From Sisyra terminalis (Eukaryota > Arthropoda > Insecta > Neuroptera > Sisyridae): a DNA stretch of 64,000 nucleotides. The notes below the pieces were generated by a model. It made no database searches. It worked only from the letters and a program-made list of their open reading frames with translations, and was not told where the DNA came from. Each line of letters begins with the position of its first letter. Positions within the stretch are counted from its first letter, which is position 1. Below are positions 63,370-64,000 of this stretch, one piece after another. The position numbers were made by a program, and so were the translations under genes. The stretch lies in contig OY292278.1 of the NCBI GenBank assembly GCA_958496175.1, positions 35,278,001-35,342,000 on the forward strand, written 5' to 3'.

Positions 63370-64000
63370 GATATTAAAATAAAAATTAAAACTTAATTAA
63401 ATTAGCAAAAAAATTAAATTAGTTGAAGTCGTTGATATGATATGTCAAATCCGACATATCTAACCGAGTTTAGCCGAATGATTACCGAATATGATTCAGA
63501 GGTTTCCGATTTTTAAATTTAAATCTGATCAATTTATTAATTGCCTTAATATTCTATAAAATTAGAAAAATAACAATTGTAATTTAAGTACAGATATATT
63601 TTCGACCGATACAATTAGGCAACGTCTTATTCATTATTTTGTCTTCAATTCAATTTGTGAATAAATAAATCGATCGATTCTTTATGATCGAAGGGATCGA
63701 TGCAATGTCGATCATTTCATGCATGAATTAATTCTTCGTGATTTCATGATAAAATAATTATAGTCGTTCGATTTATTTACGAATTGATTTAAAAACAATC
63801 TAGAAAATAACACGATTCCTGCTATTGTACCGATTGTACCAGTTTAAATTATACCTGAGTCGAAATTTTTTAGTGGTACAGAGGAATGATTTTTTAAATT
63901 GTTACGCCTTATAATTACTAAGGCCTTAAGCGACTCTAGGGTTAATAAAAATCCGTAAATCGAGAAATGTTGAAAATTTGCTCGATACAAGATTTGAACC
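63370..64000. other. Upstream region of twinfilin with a SINE cut by the window edge
   Basis: AT-rich, with many ATCGAT words at about 63660-63720. A copy of the tRNA-derived SINE in the common orientation starts near 63900 and runs off the window end in its B-box half. Its tail lacks the usual GTTATTTACCGTCGC part. Confidence 0.6.
63900..64000 (-). repeat. tRNA-derived SINE, truncated by window end
   Basis: Matches the family body: CTTATAATTACTAAGGCC, then CGACTCTAGGGTTAATAAAA and TTGCTCGATAC; the A box would lie beyond 64000. Confidence 0.75.

Overview
This is a 64 kb piece of an AT-rich animal nuclear genome, almost certainly an insect. All multi-exon genes have GT-AG introns (one GC-AG) and every reading frame recovered by splicing closes with no frame conflict. 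A prenylated cGMP phosphodiesterase of the insect Pde6 type, a jockey-like LINE remnant and dense small DNA transposons fit an insect. I cannot name the species or the order with confidence.

Layout. 1-26,468 (+) is the 3' part of a long-intron Pde6 gene whose 5' end lies outside the window. Its large introns hold hAT-like elements, fold-back elements, a LINE fragment with a young minisatellite, and tRNA-derived SINEs. 31,580-32,174 (-) is a GOLGA7/GCP16 orthologue, a palmitoyltransferase partner. 33,635-37,124 (-) is the tumour-suppressor kinase Lkb1/STK11. 40,660-48,944 (+) is the complete 16-exon glycogen debranching enzyme. Only 102 bases downstream, on the same strand, is an intronless gene (49,047 or 49,287 to 50,477) for an unrecognised tail-anchored protein. 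52,717-57,549 (-) is LMBRD2 in eight exons. 57 bases upstream of its ATG, on the same strand, is a 68-codon BBIP1 (BBSome subunit) gene. 60,696-61,803 (+) is the complex I assembly factor TIMMDC1, convergent with twinfilin (61,913-63,369, -).

Relations between genes. The genes are mostly unrelated housekeeping functions: cGMP turnover, protein lipidation, energy-sensing kinase, glycogen breakdown, cilium, mitochondrial complex I and actin. Two tight same-strand pairs (debranching enzyme with the tail-anchored protein; BBIP1 with LMBRD2) are candidates for shared transcripts. Pde6 and Lkb1 both end in CaaX prenylation boxes, and GOLGA7 supports palmitoylation of prenylated proteins.

Mobile DNA. 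Two hAT-like non-autonomous elements have exact 8-base target duplications (8307-8961; 58,419-59,265). A third has perfect 14-base inverted termini (17,680-18,276). Large fold-back hairpins lie at 12,387-13,205 and about 23,640-24,190. A tRNA-derived SINE family has at least eight copies, all in the same orientation, one nested in another and one placed where it may supply the branch point of an LMBRD2 intron. I saw no CRISPR array, functional tRNA or rRNA gene. No strong case for a wholly new biological system emerged; the best leads are listed as findings.
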